A stretch of 51,472 nt of DNA from Iphinoe sp. HA4291-MV1 (GCA_019359415.1 JAHHHH010000054.1:1-51472); one strand, 5' to 3'. Positions 8,531 through 17,199 are shown, counted from the first letter of the stretch. Made by a program: numbers and translations. Notes: generated from the sequence alone by a model not told the origin.

Positions 8531-8692
8531 ATGAAGGATTTACGACTAAATCTTGGATGTGGGGCAAAACGTCAACGTGAGCAGTTAGCTGAATCGGTTC
8601 GTCAACGTGTGTCCAGTGTTCAACCTGATTTGAGCCTGATTCGTTCTCGCTTGTTAGCCCAGCAACAATTATATGAAGCTTTCAGCAAATAG
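8531..8692 (+). CDS. Hypothetical small protein (53 residues)
   Basis: The frame runs from ATG 8531 to TAG 8690-8692. It encodes a charged, helix-prone protein starting MKDLRLNLGCGAKRQREQLA and ending LLAQQQLYEAFSK. I do not recognise it. It starts five bases after the truncated antitoxin tail, the place where a toxin gene would follow an intact antitoxin, so it may be what remains of the second gene of an ancestral module. There is no membrane segment and no strong ribosome site. It may not be expressed. Confidence 0.35.
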   Translation: MKDLRLNLGCGAKRQREQLAESVRQRVSSVQPDLSLIRSRLLAQQQLYEAFSK

Positions 8693-8730
8693 AATCGGTA
8701 GACACAATAATCTATAAAAAGGAGAAAATT

Positions 8731-8994
8731 ATGGCACAGGAAACTCTTAAGCAAATACTAAATCAACTTGAGACACTTGAACTTGAAGAACTTCAGCAGC
8801 TTCATCAGACAATTCAAAGGTATCTTGCCCAGAAAGAAAGAACTGACAAGCAAGCAGCATTTCACCAAGCTCTGATTGATGCTGGTTTAGTCAAGCAGAT
8901 TAAACGTCCCTCCTATGATCCAATCGCTGAGCGAAGACTCATTCAGGTCGAAGGAAAGCCCGTTTCTGAAACAATAATCGCGGAACGCCGTTAG
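8731..8994 (+). CDS. Antitoxin of a type II toxin-antitoxin pair
   Basis: The 87-residue protein is strongly helical and rich in Glu, Gln and Leu, beginning MAQETLKQILNQLETLELEE. Its basic C-terminal tail (PIAERRLIQVEGKPVSETI) is the kind that wraps around a toxin. An AAAGGAG-like ribosome site precedes the ATG. The stop TAG touches the toxin's ATG directly, the tight coupling usual for antitoxin-toxin operons. It lacks an obvious AbrB or RHH motif, so the antitoxin call rests on gene order and size. The tail is duplicated at 8449-8526. Confidence 0.75.
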   Translation: MAQETLKQILNQLETLELEELQQLHQTIQRYLAQKERTDKQAAFHQALIDAGLVKQIKRPSYDPIAERRLIQVEGKPVSETIIAERR

Positions 8995-9459
8995 ATGGCA
9001 GTTTACTTCATGGACAGTAGCGCATTAGTCAAGCGTTACATCAGCGAAACTGGGTCAACTTGGGTCTTGGAATTGTTTGATCCGGTGTTAAACAATGAAG
9101 TCTTTATTGCTGCAATCACGGGTGTAGAAATTACTGCTGCAATCACGCGGCGATCGCGGGGTGGAAGTATCAATCTTGTGGATGCAAGGGTAATATGCAA
9201 TCAGTTGAGAAGCGATTTGCATAGAGACTACCAAATTGTTGAAATCACAGAAAGTATTATCAATTCTGGGATGGTATTCGCTGAAACCTACGGATTGCGA
9301 GGTTATGACGCAATTCAACTCGCAGTTGGTCGGGTAGTCAACACCCTCTGCATTGCCAATGGATTAACTGCCATGACCTTTGTGTCCGCAGACAATGAGT
9401 TGAATGCGGCAGGGGTCAGTGAGGGATTGGTGATTGAAAATCCCAACAGCCACCCGTAG
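8995..9459 (+). CDS. PIN-domain ribonuclease toxin (VapC-like)
   Basis: The 154-residue protein begins MAVYFMDSSALVKRYI, the first PIN strand with metal ligand D7. Further acidic residues sit at the expected places: E45 (GVEITAA), D105 (GYDAIQLA) and D133 (SADNEL). PIN toxins are Mg2+-dependent RNases that cut tRNA, rRNA or mRNA until bound by the cognate antitoxin. The gene follows the antitoxin with no spacer. The window shows no sign of inactivation. The pair lies between two RND permease genes, which suggests insertion as a cassette. Confidence 0.88.
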   Translation: MAVYFMDSSALVKRYISETGSTWVLELFDPVLNNEVFIAAITGVEITAAITRRSRGGSINLVDARVICNQLRSDLHRDYQIVEITESIINSGMVFAETYGLRGYDAIQLAVGRVVNTLCIANGLTAMTFVSADNELNAAGVSEGLVIENPNSHP

Positions 9460-9499
9460 CACAGTCTAACTATCCCCCATCGAATTCCTGTTGACATCC

Positions 9500-9632
9500 T
9501 CTTGAGCGCGCCAAAGGCGATGGCGCTCCAGCGCCCGCTGAGTCCTCCGGACACGCTACGCGTTCGCCGTAAGGCGTGCCGCAGGCATACGCGATGGCAC
9601 GGAGTGCCCGCCAAGGGCGATCGCATCAACGA
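9500..9632. repeat. Cluster of palindromic interspersed repeats
   Basis: The gap before the second permease is filled by short GC-rich palindromes in series, such as GGCAC-GGA-GTGCC and pieces around GGCGATCGC. This style recurs at about 420-485, 13505-13600 (inside a gene) and 51203-51238. I know it as a common mosaic intergenic repeat type of filamentous cyanobacteria. No promoter was recognised. A ribosome site GGGAGA lies upstream of ATG 9656. Confidence 0.7.
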
Positions 9633-9655
9633 ACATTTTTGGGAGACTTAAGCTC

Positions 9656-12600
9656 ATGAACCTTTCAGAACTCTTCATTCGCCGCCCCGTCATGACGACT
9701 TTGGTGATGATGGGTATCGTCATCTTCGGTCTCATGAGTTATGCATTGTTGCCAATTAGTGCCTTGCCTAACGTCGAATATCCTTTCATTTCCGTCTCTG
9801 CCAGCTTACCTGGTGCGACACCTGAAACGATGGCGTCCTCTGTCGCCGCGCCTCTAGAGCGACAGTTTACCAGTATTGCCGGACTTAATTCTTTTAACTC
9901 CACCAGCTCAACGGGTAGCACTAATATCTCCCTGCAATTCGACTTCAGCCGTAGGGTGAATGATGTTGCCAAAGATGTCCAGGCGGCAATCTCAGCAGCA
10001 GCGGGACAATTGCCTGCAGGTATGCCCAAACCACCTACCTACCGCAAAGTCAACCCGTCGGTTGCATCGATTCTCTACCTCTATATGTATTCCAAAACAC
10101 TCCCTATCTCAACAGTGGACGAATACGCGGAGATTACAGTCGGTCAGCCAATTTCTATGATTGATGGTGTTGCTCAAGTACAAGTGTATGGTCAGCAACA
10201 GTATGCTGTTCGTATTCAGCTTGACCCGCGAGAGTTGGCAACACGGGGGATTGGACTGGATCAGGTAAGAACTGCAATTGGGCAAGGAAATGTAAACTTA
10301 CCCACGGGTAGTCTTTCGGGCAAAGACAAAAGCTACGTGATTCAGGCAAATGGTCAACTCACCAATGCTGCTGAGTGGCGATCGCTCATTGTCACCTACA
10401 AAAATGGCGCACCAGTACGACTCCAGGATTTGGGGCAGGTGATTGATAGCGTACAGAACAACAAAGTCTTAAATCTCTACAACGGTATTCATTCTATTGT
10501 TCTCGCCGTGCAGCCTCAACCGGATGCCAACACCGTAGAAATCGTTGATGCCATCAAGCAACTTCTGCCGACGCTGCGCGAACAAGTTCCCAAATCGATT
10601 GAGATGGGCATCATGTATGATCGCTCTCAATCCATCCGGGCTTCTGTTGATGATGTAAAATTTACCTTATTTCTTTCAGTTTGTTTGGTTGTCCTGGTTA
10701 TCTTCCTGTTCTTGCGCGATATCTCTGCCACAATCATTCCCAGTCTAGCACTCCCCGTGGCACTCATCGGCACGTTTGCCGCGATGTATTTGTTGGGCTA
10801 TTCCTTGGATAACCTCTCACTGATGGCGTTGACGCTCTCAGTCGGCTTTGTTGTTGATGATGCAGTCGTTGTGCTGGAAAATATCGTCCGTCACCGAGAA
10901 ATGGGTGAGCGTCCTTTGGAAGCTGCGTTGAAGGGGTCAAGAGAAATCAGCTTCACGATTTTGTCGATGACGTTATCGCTGGTGGCGGTGTTCATCCCTA
11001 TTATGTTCATGAATGGATTGATTGGTCGGTTGTTTCATGAATTTGCTGTGACGATCGCCGTTGCCATTTTGGTATCGGGATTCGTATCCCTTAGCCTCAC
11101 CCCAATGCTGTGCAGTCGATTTATCCGTCCACCCCATCATCATCAACATCAAAGCCGTCTGTATAGAGCTTCAGAGCGTGTTTTTGATGTCATGTTGCAA
11201 AGCTATGAGTGGAGTCTCAAGCCAGTCTTGAAATACCGTAGCATGACGCTCATTGGTTCTGGCATTCTCTTACTACTGACATTTTACCTGTTCACCGTCG
11301 TTCCTAAAGGATTTATCCCCACAGAAGACACCGGACAAATCATGGCAAACACGCGAGCAGCACAAGATATCTCTTTTGATGAGATGTTGCGTCATCAGCA
11401 GGCGGTTGTTGACATCATCCGCAAAGACCCCGACATAGAAGCAATTGACTCAATTGTAGGTGCGAGTGGACCTAATGCGGCGGTTAACTCTGGACGAATT
11501 ACGATTCGCCTGAAGCCGCGTTCCCAACGCCGTGTCAATTCCGACCAAATCATTCAAAGACTACGCCCCAAGCTAGCACGCGTACCTGGTATCAAAACTT
11601 TGTTGCGATCGCCACCTGCTATTCCCATCGGCGCTCAACAAACCAATTCAACGTACCAGTTCACGTTACAGAGCCTCAACCTGCAAGACCTGCAAAAATA
11701 TACTCCCATATTTGCAGAAAAAGTCAAAGCAATACCAGGACTTCAGGGTGTTGACAGCGACTTACAACTGGGCACTCCACAGTTACAAGTCAATATTGAC
11801 CACAAAAAAGTAGCAACTCTCGGCATTACAGCAGAACAAATCGAAAGAACACTCAGCGATGCGTATGGTTCCAGCCAAGTTTCAAAAATTTATACCCCAA
11901 ACGATCAGTTTTACGTGATTTTAGAACTGCAACCGCAGTTCCAGCGTGATCCCAATGCTCTATCGTTGCTTTATATTCGAGCCAGCAACGGACAACAGGT
12001 TCCCCTAAGCACGATTGCTAACATTAGTCAAGGGGTTGGTCCTCTGACTGTGACTCACCTCTCTCAAATCCCCTCTGCCACGATTTCCTTTGACTTAGGA
12101 TCAGGAATGTCTCTGGATCAAGCAACACAAGCTATCAATGAACTAGCGCGTGAAACTCTACCTTCAACTATCACTACCAGCTTTCAGGGATCGGCGCAAG
12201 CCTTCAAACAATCCTTCAACGATTTAGGCTGGCTGTTGCTTGTGTCAATTGTCGTGATTTATCTGATTTTGGGTATCCTCTATGAGGATTTCATTCACCC
12301 CATAACCATTCTTTCTGGTTTGCCTTCCGCTGGTTTTGGAGCATTATTGACGCTATACATTTTCAATGTCGAATTGAATCTCTACTCTTTCATTGGTCTT
12401 ATCCTGCTGGTGGGTATCGTCAAGAAAAATGGCATCATGTTGGTAGACTTCGCCATCGAAGCGCAGCGACGAGAAGGAAAAAATTCTTTTGATGCCATTT
12501 ATGAAGCTTGCCTAGTTCGCTTCCGTCCAATTATGATGACGACGATGGCAGCTTTGATGGGGACACTACCAATTGCTTTGGGGACAGGTTCCGGTTCTGA

Positions 12601-12772
12601 AGCACGTCGTCCTTTGGGGATTGCGATTGTCGGCGGATTGGTGTTCTCTCAGATATTAACTCTCTACCTGACTCCAGTGTTCTACACTTACATGGAAGCA
12701 TTGCGGAAACAGCTTAGTCAACCTAAGTTTCGTAGAATTTTCTTGCGGAAGAAAGCTAAGCATTCTGGCTGA
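9656..12772 (+). CDS. RND multidrug efflux permease (HAE1/AcrB-MdtBC family), second paralogue
   Basis: The 1038-residue protein is clearly homologous to the permease at 4412 over its whole length. It shares the opening NLSELFIRRPxMTTLVM, proton-relay D401-D402 (VGFVVDDAVVV) and K923-K924 (GIVKKNGIM). It lacks the Ser/Thr/Asn-rich insertion of its paralogue; the corresponding site reads IRASNGQQVPLST. No adaptor gene precedes it, so it probably shares the adaptor at 2931. Mixed-permease pumps such as MdtBC of Escherichia coli work with one adaptor and two non-identical permeases, so a heterotrimer is possible but unproven. Confidence 0.95.
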   Translation: MNLSELFIRRPVMTTLVMMGIVIFGLMSYALLPISALPNVEYPFISVSASLPGATPETMASSVAAPLERQFTSIAGLNSFNSTSSTGSTNISLQFDFSRRVNDVAKDVQAAISAAAGQLPAGMPKPPTYRKVNPSVASILYLYMYSKTLPISTVDEYAEITVGQPISMIDGVAQVQVYGQQQYAVRIQLDPRELATRGIGLDQVRTAIGQGNVNLPTGSLSGKDKSYVIQANGQLTNAAEWRSLIVTYKNGAPVRLQDLGQVIDSVQNNKVLNLYNGIHSIVLAVQPQPDANTVEIVDAIKQLLPTLREQVPKSIEMGIMYDRSQSIRASVDDVKFTLFLSVCLVVLVIFLFLRDISATIIPSLALPVALIGTFAAMYLLGYSLDNLSLMALTLSVGFVVDDAVVVLENIVRHREMGERPLEAALKGSREISFTILSMTLSLVAVFIPIMFMNGLIGRLFHEFAVTIAVAILVSGFVSLSLTPMLCSRFIRPPHHHQHQSRLYRASERVFDVMLQSYEWSLKPVLKYRSMTLIGSGILLLLTFYLFTVVPKGFIPTEDTGQIMANTRAAQDISFDEMLRHQQAVVDIIRKDPDIEAIDSIVGASGPNAAVNSGRITIRLKPRSQRRVNSDQIIQRLRPKLARVPGIKTLLRSPPAIPIGAQQTNSTYQFTLQSLNLQDLQKYTPIFAEKVKAIPGLQGVDSDLQLGTPQLQVNIDHKKVATLGITAEQIERTLSDAYGSSQVSKIYTPNDQFYVILELQPQFQRDPNALSLLYIRASNGQQVPLSTIANISQGVGPLTVTHLSQIPSATISFDLGSGMSLDQATQAINELARETLPSTITTSFQGSAQAFKQSFNDLGWLLLVSIVVIYLILGILYEDFIHPITILSGLPSAGFGALLTLYIFNVELNLYSFIGLILLVGIVKKNGIMLVDFAIEAQRREGKNSFDAIYEACLVRFRPIMMTTMAALMGTLPIALGTGSGSEARRPLGIAIVGGLVFSQILTLYLTPVFYTYMEALRKQLSQPKFRRIFLRKKAKHSG

Positions 12773-12827
12773 GTTCTGAAACCTTTACGCTACCGCTATG
12801 CACTTCCCACGGTTTCAACGTCAATAA

Positions 12828-13253
12828 CTCCGATTGCACAAACAAAAACACTCCAAAGGTGATGCAATCCCAGCAACTCACGCTGTGGATGGGGTTGCGA
12901 TAGCGTGTAGTGCTTTTACTCAGTATGGAGTCAAAAGTCGTACCTCTCAAGGATGGGTGGGTACGGTAACAGTAACTCGTGCGCCATTTGCCGTTATCCG
13001 TCGCCCTCCCGTTTCACGGCGTCAACTGCATCTGGCGGTTCCCGCCAAGGGTGGAGTGAGGCGTAGGTACGGCGGCACTGTTACCCGCCACGGATTGAGA
13101 AAGGGTGACGGTGACTTGGTTAAATCTCCGAAGGGCATCGGTTACGTCAGTGGCGATACCGAAAAACAGATATCTGTCAGCGATGCTAACTGGAAACGGT
13201 TAGGGCAGATAGCATCTAGCAAAATTCAGCTAATTCGTAGATCAAACGGTTGA
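12828..13253 (+). pseudogene. iscB: C-terminal remnant of an IscB-type (RRXRR/HNH) RNA-guided nuclease
   Basis: The frame is open from 12828 to TGA 13251-13253, with no ATG near its beginning. It carries PATHAVDGVAIACS, like the third RuvC motif of IscB with its His and Asp. Next come RRPPVSRRQLHL, KGGVRRRYGGTVTRHGLRKG, GYVSGDTEKQISVSD and NWKRLGQIASSKIQLIRRS, which match my memory of the C-terminal part of cyanobacterial IscB/HNH proteins. RuvC-I, the HNH domain and the N-terminal PLMP part are absent; the RND gene ends 55 bases upstream. A duplicated GD lies in RKGDGDLVK. This is a dead fragment of an IS200/IS605-associated nuclease. Confidence 0.7.
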
Positions 13254-13354
13254 TTGTAACTTACTAGATTTTGTAAAGCCGTCCTTCACTTCGCGGGCAT
13301 GACGGGGTTTCAAACCCATATTTTTCGATGACAACTGTTCTGTTGAGCGATAAA

Positions 13355-15115
13355 TCAAAGGTGTTCCCTACCAACGCGCACCCAGCGGTAGCCGTAACCC
13401 TCAAGCTGTATGCCGCGTTCGGGGTGTTTGATCGGCTCATAGGGCTGATCTCCAAGTAAATCAATCCAACGGGATTCGTGCTCGTCCGTATACGCCCAAT
13501 CAATCTCCGATTGGCTCCCTGAACTCCCTTCAGGAGAGGCACGAAGTGCCTCGGGCGTAGGACGCGCTGAGCGCAAAGCGCTCCCTTCGGGTACGCGATC
13601 GCCATCTAGCTTTAGAGTTACTGTGCAAGCATATGACGCCAGATTATGAAGCGCAACAACCGTTCCATCGCGCCACTGGTAGCGCAGAGCTAACACTCCT
13701 GAATTATCTGTCTCAATCAGTTCCCAACTTCCCCAACCGAACTCTGGACATTCTTTAAGCATCCGAATTGCTCGTTCCATCCAGTTTAAAAGTGAGTTAG
13801 GATCTCTTCGTTGAGCGATAACATTCAGGTGTGGGTAGCCATATTCCCCCTCCTTGATGACGGGGAGAATAAGTTTATCGCTAGGAGCGGTCGAGAACCC
13901 TCCATTCGACTCTCCTGACCATTGCATTGGGGTGCGACTGGCGTCACGTTGTTTCAGCGATAAGTCATCTCCCATGCCAATTTCTTCACCCGCCTTTAGG
14001 ACTGGTGTTCCTGGCATAGTAAACATGAGGCTGTAAGCAAGGCGGATACGACGCTCGTCACCTTGAACTAAAGGTGGAAAGCGACGCCGAATACCGCGAT
14101 CATAAATCCACACCTGATCTTTATCCTGATGAAATTTGGTCAATATCTCTTCCTGTTCCTCCTGGGAGAGCTTGTCCAACGACAGTTCATCGTGATTGCG
14201 GATAAAGTGTGCCCACTGACAAATCTCTGGAATCTCTGGTGGTGCTTTCAATCCTTGTATAAGAGGAGCCACTGCTTCACGAGCCAAGGCAAGCATGAGA
14301 TACTGATTGACGATGAAGCTAAACAGCATTTGCAATTTATCGCCATCGTCGAAATATTTCGGTACATCCTCCATTGGCACATTCGCTTCTGCCAGAATGA
14401 TGGCATCTCCTCGTCGCCAGGAAAGAAAGTTCCGCATCTGTTTGAGATAACGATAAGGGTCTTTAATATCTGCTTGTTTTTCAATACCCTTTAGCTCAAT
14501 TAAGAACGGAGCCGCATCAACTCGAAAGCCAGAAATCCCCAGTTGTAGCCAAAATCCCATGATTTTGTAGAATTCTTCCCGAACTTGAGGATTACCAATA
14601 TTCAAGTCTGCCTGGTGCTCAAAGAAACGGTGAAAGTAATAGGCTCCAGCTTCCTCGTTATATGTCCAGGTACTCTCTTGATAGCCAGGGAAAATAATCC
14701 CTTCTTCTGCATCAGCAGGTTTTTCCTCTGACCACACATAATAGTCCCGGTATTTAGAATGCTTATCTTTGCAAGCAGCTTTAAACCAAGGATGGTCAAT
14801 TGAGGTGTGATTAATTACTAAGTCAATAATAACGCGCATACCGCGATCGTTTGCCTGACGTAGAAACTCAACAAAGTCTCCTAATGTTCCCAAATGCGGA
14901 TCTACATTGTAGTAATCTGTAATGTCATAGCCATTATCTCGGTTTGGGGTGGGATAAAACGGCATAAGCCAGATACAGTTAATGCCTAAACCCGCAATAT
15001 AATCTAAGCGATCAATCAGTCCCTCAAAGTCTCCTATCCCATCGCCGTTACCATCCATAAACGTTTCTACATCGATGCAATAGATAACAGCACTTTTGTA
15101 CCAGAGGTCTAGCAT
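13355..15115 (-). CDS. GH13 alpha-amylase-family enzyme, trehalose synthase-like
   Basis: A (beta/alpha)8 glycosidase or transglycosidase. The start is either ATG 15115 (586 residues) or GTG 15124 (589); neither has a clear ribosome site. In the GTG numbering the catalytic triad is D203 in GFRVDAAPF, E246 in ILAEANV and D312 in IRNHDELSL. The conserved DLVINHTS and the FMDGNGDGIGDFEGL calcium-type loop are present. TreS-type family members interconvert maltose and trehalose; related enzymes hydrolyse alpha-glucosides. The stretch about 510-540, after LKLDGD, is encoded by a palindromic interspersed repeat and looks foreign to the C-terminal beta domain. Confidence 0.88.
   Translation of the reverse strand: MLDLWYKSAVIYCIDVETFMDGNGDGIGDFEGLIDRLDYIAGLGINCIWLMPFYPTPNRDNGYDITDYYNVDPHLGTLGDFVEFLRQANDRGMRVIIDLVINHTSIDHPWFKAACKDKHSKYRDYYVWSEEKPADAEEGIIFPGYQESTWTYNEEAGAYYFHRFFEHQADLNIGNPQVREEFYKIMGFWLQLGISGFRVDAAPFLIELKGIEKQADIKDPYRYLKQMRNFLSWRRGDAIILAEANVPMEDVPKYFDDGDKLQMLFSFIVNQYLMLALAREAVAPLIQGLKAPPEIPEICQWAHFIRNHDELSLDKLSQEEQEEILTKFHQDKDQVWIYDRGIRRRFPPLVQGDERRIRLAYSLMFTMPGTPVLKAGEEIGMGDDLSLKQRDASRTPMQWSGESNGGFSTAPSDKLILPVIKEGEYGYPHLNVIAQRRDPNSLLNWMERAIRMLKECPEFGWGSWELIETDNSGVLALRYQWRDGTVVALHNLASYACTVTLKLDGDRVPEGSALRSARPTPEALRASPEGSSGSQSEIDWAYTDEHESRWIDLLGDQPYEPIKHPERGIQLEGYGYRWVRVGREHL
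13505..13600 (-). repeat. Palindromic interspersed repeat inside the GH13 gene, read in frame
   Basis: Within the coding sequence lie perfect inverted repeats GAGGCAC-GAA-GTGCCTC (13536-13552) and GAGCGC-AAA-GCGCTC (13569-13583), followed by a GCGATCGC octamer. Composition and structure match the intergenic palindromic repeats at 9500-9632. The translated insert (DRVPEGSALRSARPTPEALR) has no resemblance to a GH13 C domain but keeps the frame open. Confidence 0.75.
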
Positions 15116-15124
15116 AACAGTCAC

Positions 15125-15522
15125 AGCGATCGCCTTGGCTATCCTAACTTTACTTGCTCTTGGGGGAATATCTGTCGATGGAGCTAGATTTGCTTGTTAT
15201 GGTTATCTGTTTATCATTTTGACTTTTGACTTCCCCCTCGTGGGGCGCTCACATCTTGCACTAGTTGCCTTATTGCAATTTTTGTAGGGTGGGCACTGCT
15301 TATCGTTCGCGCTCAACTTCTATTTTTACCAAAAAGAACGAAGGTGTCAGTCGTCATTCGTCAGAATGACGAGTGTACGAGTGGCGGATGAGTCGAGCAT
15401 TTATTGCCCCTGCACTCCTGCATGGAGGAGTAGAAAGGCACAGCATCGTACTTGAAACCCCCGGATTCATTCGTGGGGTCCCAACTGAATTCACCAGTTC
15501 TGTCTTCTGACTCCTTCTCATG
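15125..15522. other. Intergenic stretch with hairpins, no gene seen
   Basis: About 400 bases hold no convincing gene. A perfect 9-bp hairpin TCGTCATTC-GTCA-GAATGACGA lies at 15351-15372 with no T-run after it, so it is not a typical terminator. The GAATGACGA half recurs in the repeat-rich gap at about 44077. A second set of GC-rich inverted segments lies at about 15410-15480. The promoter of the GH13 gene should be close to its start. Confidence 0.55.
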
Positions 15523-16893
15523 TTATTTCAGATTTTTCTCATCATCTCCCAACATTTTCAATAATTTTCTTGCAACTATAACCCCAATAACTCCTGCACC
15601 AACCAATTCCACTGCTTGCACCACTTTTTTGCCCACATCGTGAGGGTCGAGGTGATGGTGAAAAATCTCTTCATCCAGCCATTCAGTCGTGGCTTTGAAA
15701 TCATGAATTGGCGTTGGTAATAACGTTAAATAAGTGCCTTGACGGATTAAGTGCGCAAGTTCACCTGCAACTTCAAAAATATTAAATAAGTTAGCAGCAG
15801 CATCATTTATTCCCAATTTCAAGAGGGTTCCACGAATGTTAACCTTGGCAGGTTTGGGTTCTTCTCCCAACGCTAATGCTTTCAAATTTCGAGCAATGTT
15901 AGCTCCTTGTTGATAAGCTACTTGCGCTGTAGGTGGTAGTGAATTATTCTGAACTGCTGCACAATCACCGCCTGCAAAAACTTCTGGAAAGTCGAACAAT
16001 TGCATAGTGGGAGTGACTAGGGGACGGTTATGATGATCCCGATGTTCTTTGGGAATTGGTAAATCTTGAATCAGTGGATGGCTAGAGGTACCAGCCGTCC
16101 AGATTGTGGTGCATGTTGGCAGTGTCTTAACTTGATTATTGCTTTTATATTCAATTGTGTTAGGCTGAACAGCAGTAGCTTCTGCTCCCATGAGGATTTC
16201 AATTGGTACAGTGCGTTTTTGTAATTCTTTCTCCGCAATTAGGCGTAGTGGATCGTTAATATCGCCTTCGAGGATTTTTTGACCATGATTGAGTAGGATC
16301 ACACGAATTTCATCAGAATTGCCTCCCAAAGCGCTATACCAATGTGGAAGAAAATCGCCTAAGGTAGCTGCCATTTCCACACCAGAAGCACCACCACCAA
16401 CTACGACTACTGTTAATAATTTCCGACGTTGTTCTGGATCTTCAGTTTGCGCGGCTCGTTGCAAGCAGTCGCGCAAATGACGGTCAATAGCGATCGCATC
16501 TGCTTGTGTCCAAAAAGGTAAGCTGTTTTCTTGAGCACCTTCAACGTGATGATAGCCAGTGACGCTACCCAATGCTAATACTAAATTGCTATAGTTGTAA
16601 GAATTTCCCGAAGATAATTTGACTTCCCGTTGATGCAGGTCTATCGATTGCACAGTATCTTGCACAAAGATAACACCGCTACCCTTAAGTAATTCCGCAA
16701 AACGCGGTACTACCTGAAAGCTGTCCATCTCACCACTGAAATACTCATAGAGTAAAGGCTTAAAGCAAAAGCGTTCATTTTTATCAATCAAGATAACAGA
16801 GCGAGGATAGTGTTCGTGAGCTAGGTACAGGGCTGTGAAAAGCCCAGTAAAGCCACCACCAACAATCACAGTTTGATAAACTTGGCTGTTCAT
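15523..16893 (-). CDS. Type II NAD(P)H dehydrogenase (NDH-2), FAD-dependent
   Basis: The 456-residue flavoprotein has two dinucleotide-binding folds: TVIVGGGFTGLFTALYLA (FAD, about 8-25) and VVVVGGGASGVEMAATLGD (NAD(P)H, about 163-180). FAGGDCAA marks the FAD ribityl-contact region. The C-terminus carries a hydrophobic/amphipathic segment (VELVGAGVIGVIVARKLLKM) that probably attaches it to the membrane. NDH-2 enzymes pass electrons from NAD(P)H to quinone without pumping protons. As the last gene of the oxidase cluster it could supply quinol to the neighbouring quinol-type oxidase. A GGAG site lies seven bases before the ATG. Confidence 0.88.
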   Translation of the reverse strand: MNSQVYQTVIVGGGFTGLFTALYLAHEHYPRSVILIDKNERFCFKPLLYEYFSGEMDSFQVVPRFAELLKGSGVIFVQDTVQSIDLHQREVKLSSGNSYNYSNLVLALGSVTGYHHVEGAQENSLPFWTQADAIAIDRHLRDCLQRAAQTEDPEQRRKLLTVVVVGGGASGVEMAATLGDFLPHWYSALGGNSDEIRVILLNHGQKILEGDINDPLRLIAEKELQKRTVPIEILMGAEATAVQPNTIEYKSNNQVKTLPTCTTIWTAGTSSHPLIQDLPIPKEHRDHHNRPLVTPTMQLFDFPEVFAGGDCAAVQNNSLPPTAQVAYQQGANIARNLKALALGEEPKPAKVNIRGTLLKLGINDAAANLFNIFEVAGELAHLIRQGTYLTLLPTPIHDFKATTEWLDEEIFHHHLDPHDVGKKVVQAVELVGAGVIGVIVARKLLKMLGDDEKNLK

Positions 16894-16947
16894 AAAATAT
16901 CTCCAAACTCATGTGAAATCAGGATGTGCTAAATAATGATGACTTTG

Positions 16948-17199
16948 CTATATGAATAAAAACAAAGCAATTAAAATGGTGCTGAGAAAAATAGCGAAAT
17001 AAAATAGTGTATTCGACTCTACGACTAATAAATCCAACAGCGACAACGAGGGTGTCGCTAGCCCAATAATGCCAACATACTGCTCTTTCTGTAAACCATG
17101 TGCAATTAGCGGATCTTGTGCTGTACCTGGTGGCGGACTTTCCTGAATTGTTTTTGGAGAAAGCTCTGATGCTGGCAATTCTTGTAATAATAGATTCAT
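16948..17199 (-). CDS. Small single-pass membrane protein of the terminal oxidase cluster
   Basis: ATG 17199, preceded by AAGGAG at seven bases, gives 83 residues beginning MNLLLQELPASELSPK. The N-terminal half is soluble and proline-rich. The last 20 or so residues (FYFAIFLSTILIALFLFI) form one membrane helix ending at the stop. I do not recognise the family. It sits between subunit III and the NDH-2 gene with about 50 bases on either side, so a role as a small oxidase subunit or assembly factor, in the position of a subunit IV, is inferred from context only. Confidence 0.65.
   Translation of the reverse strand: MNLLLQELPASELSPKTIQESPPPGTAQDPLIAHGLQKEQYVGIIGLATPSLSLLDLLVVESNTLFYFAIFLSTILIALFLFI

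Noticed and set aside
12834-13253. The IscB-like frame as a complete small gene starting at TTG 12834
   Set aside because: The conserved motifs belong to the C-terminal third of a much larger protein family and the TTG has no ribosome site, so it is treated as a remnant.
13260-13354. Terminator of the GH13 gene
   Set aside because: Short inverted pieces are present but no stable stem followed by T residues was found.
13264-13605. Open frame of 113 codons on the minus strand
   Set aside because: It overlaps the 3' end of the GH13 gene in another frame and is driven by the palindromic repeat.
15351-15372. Rho-independent terminator
   Set aside because: The hairpin has no T-run, and one of its arms recurs in another intergenic repeat.
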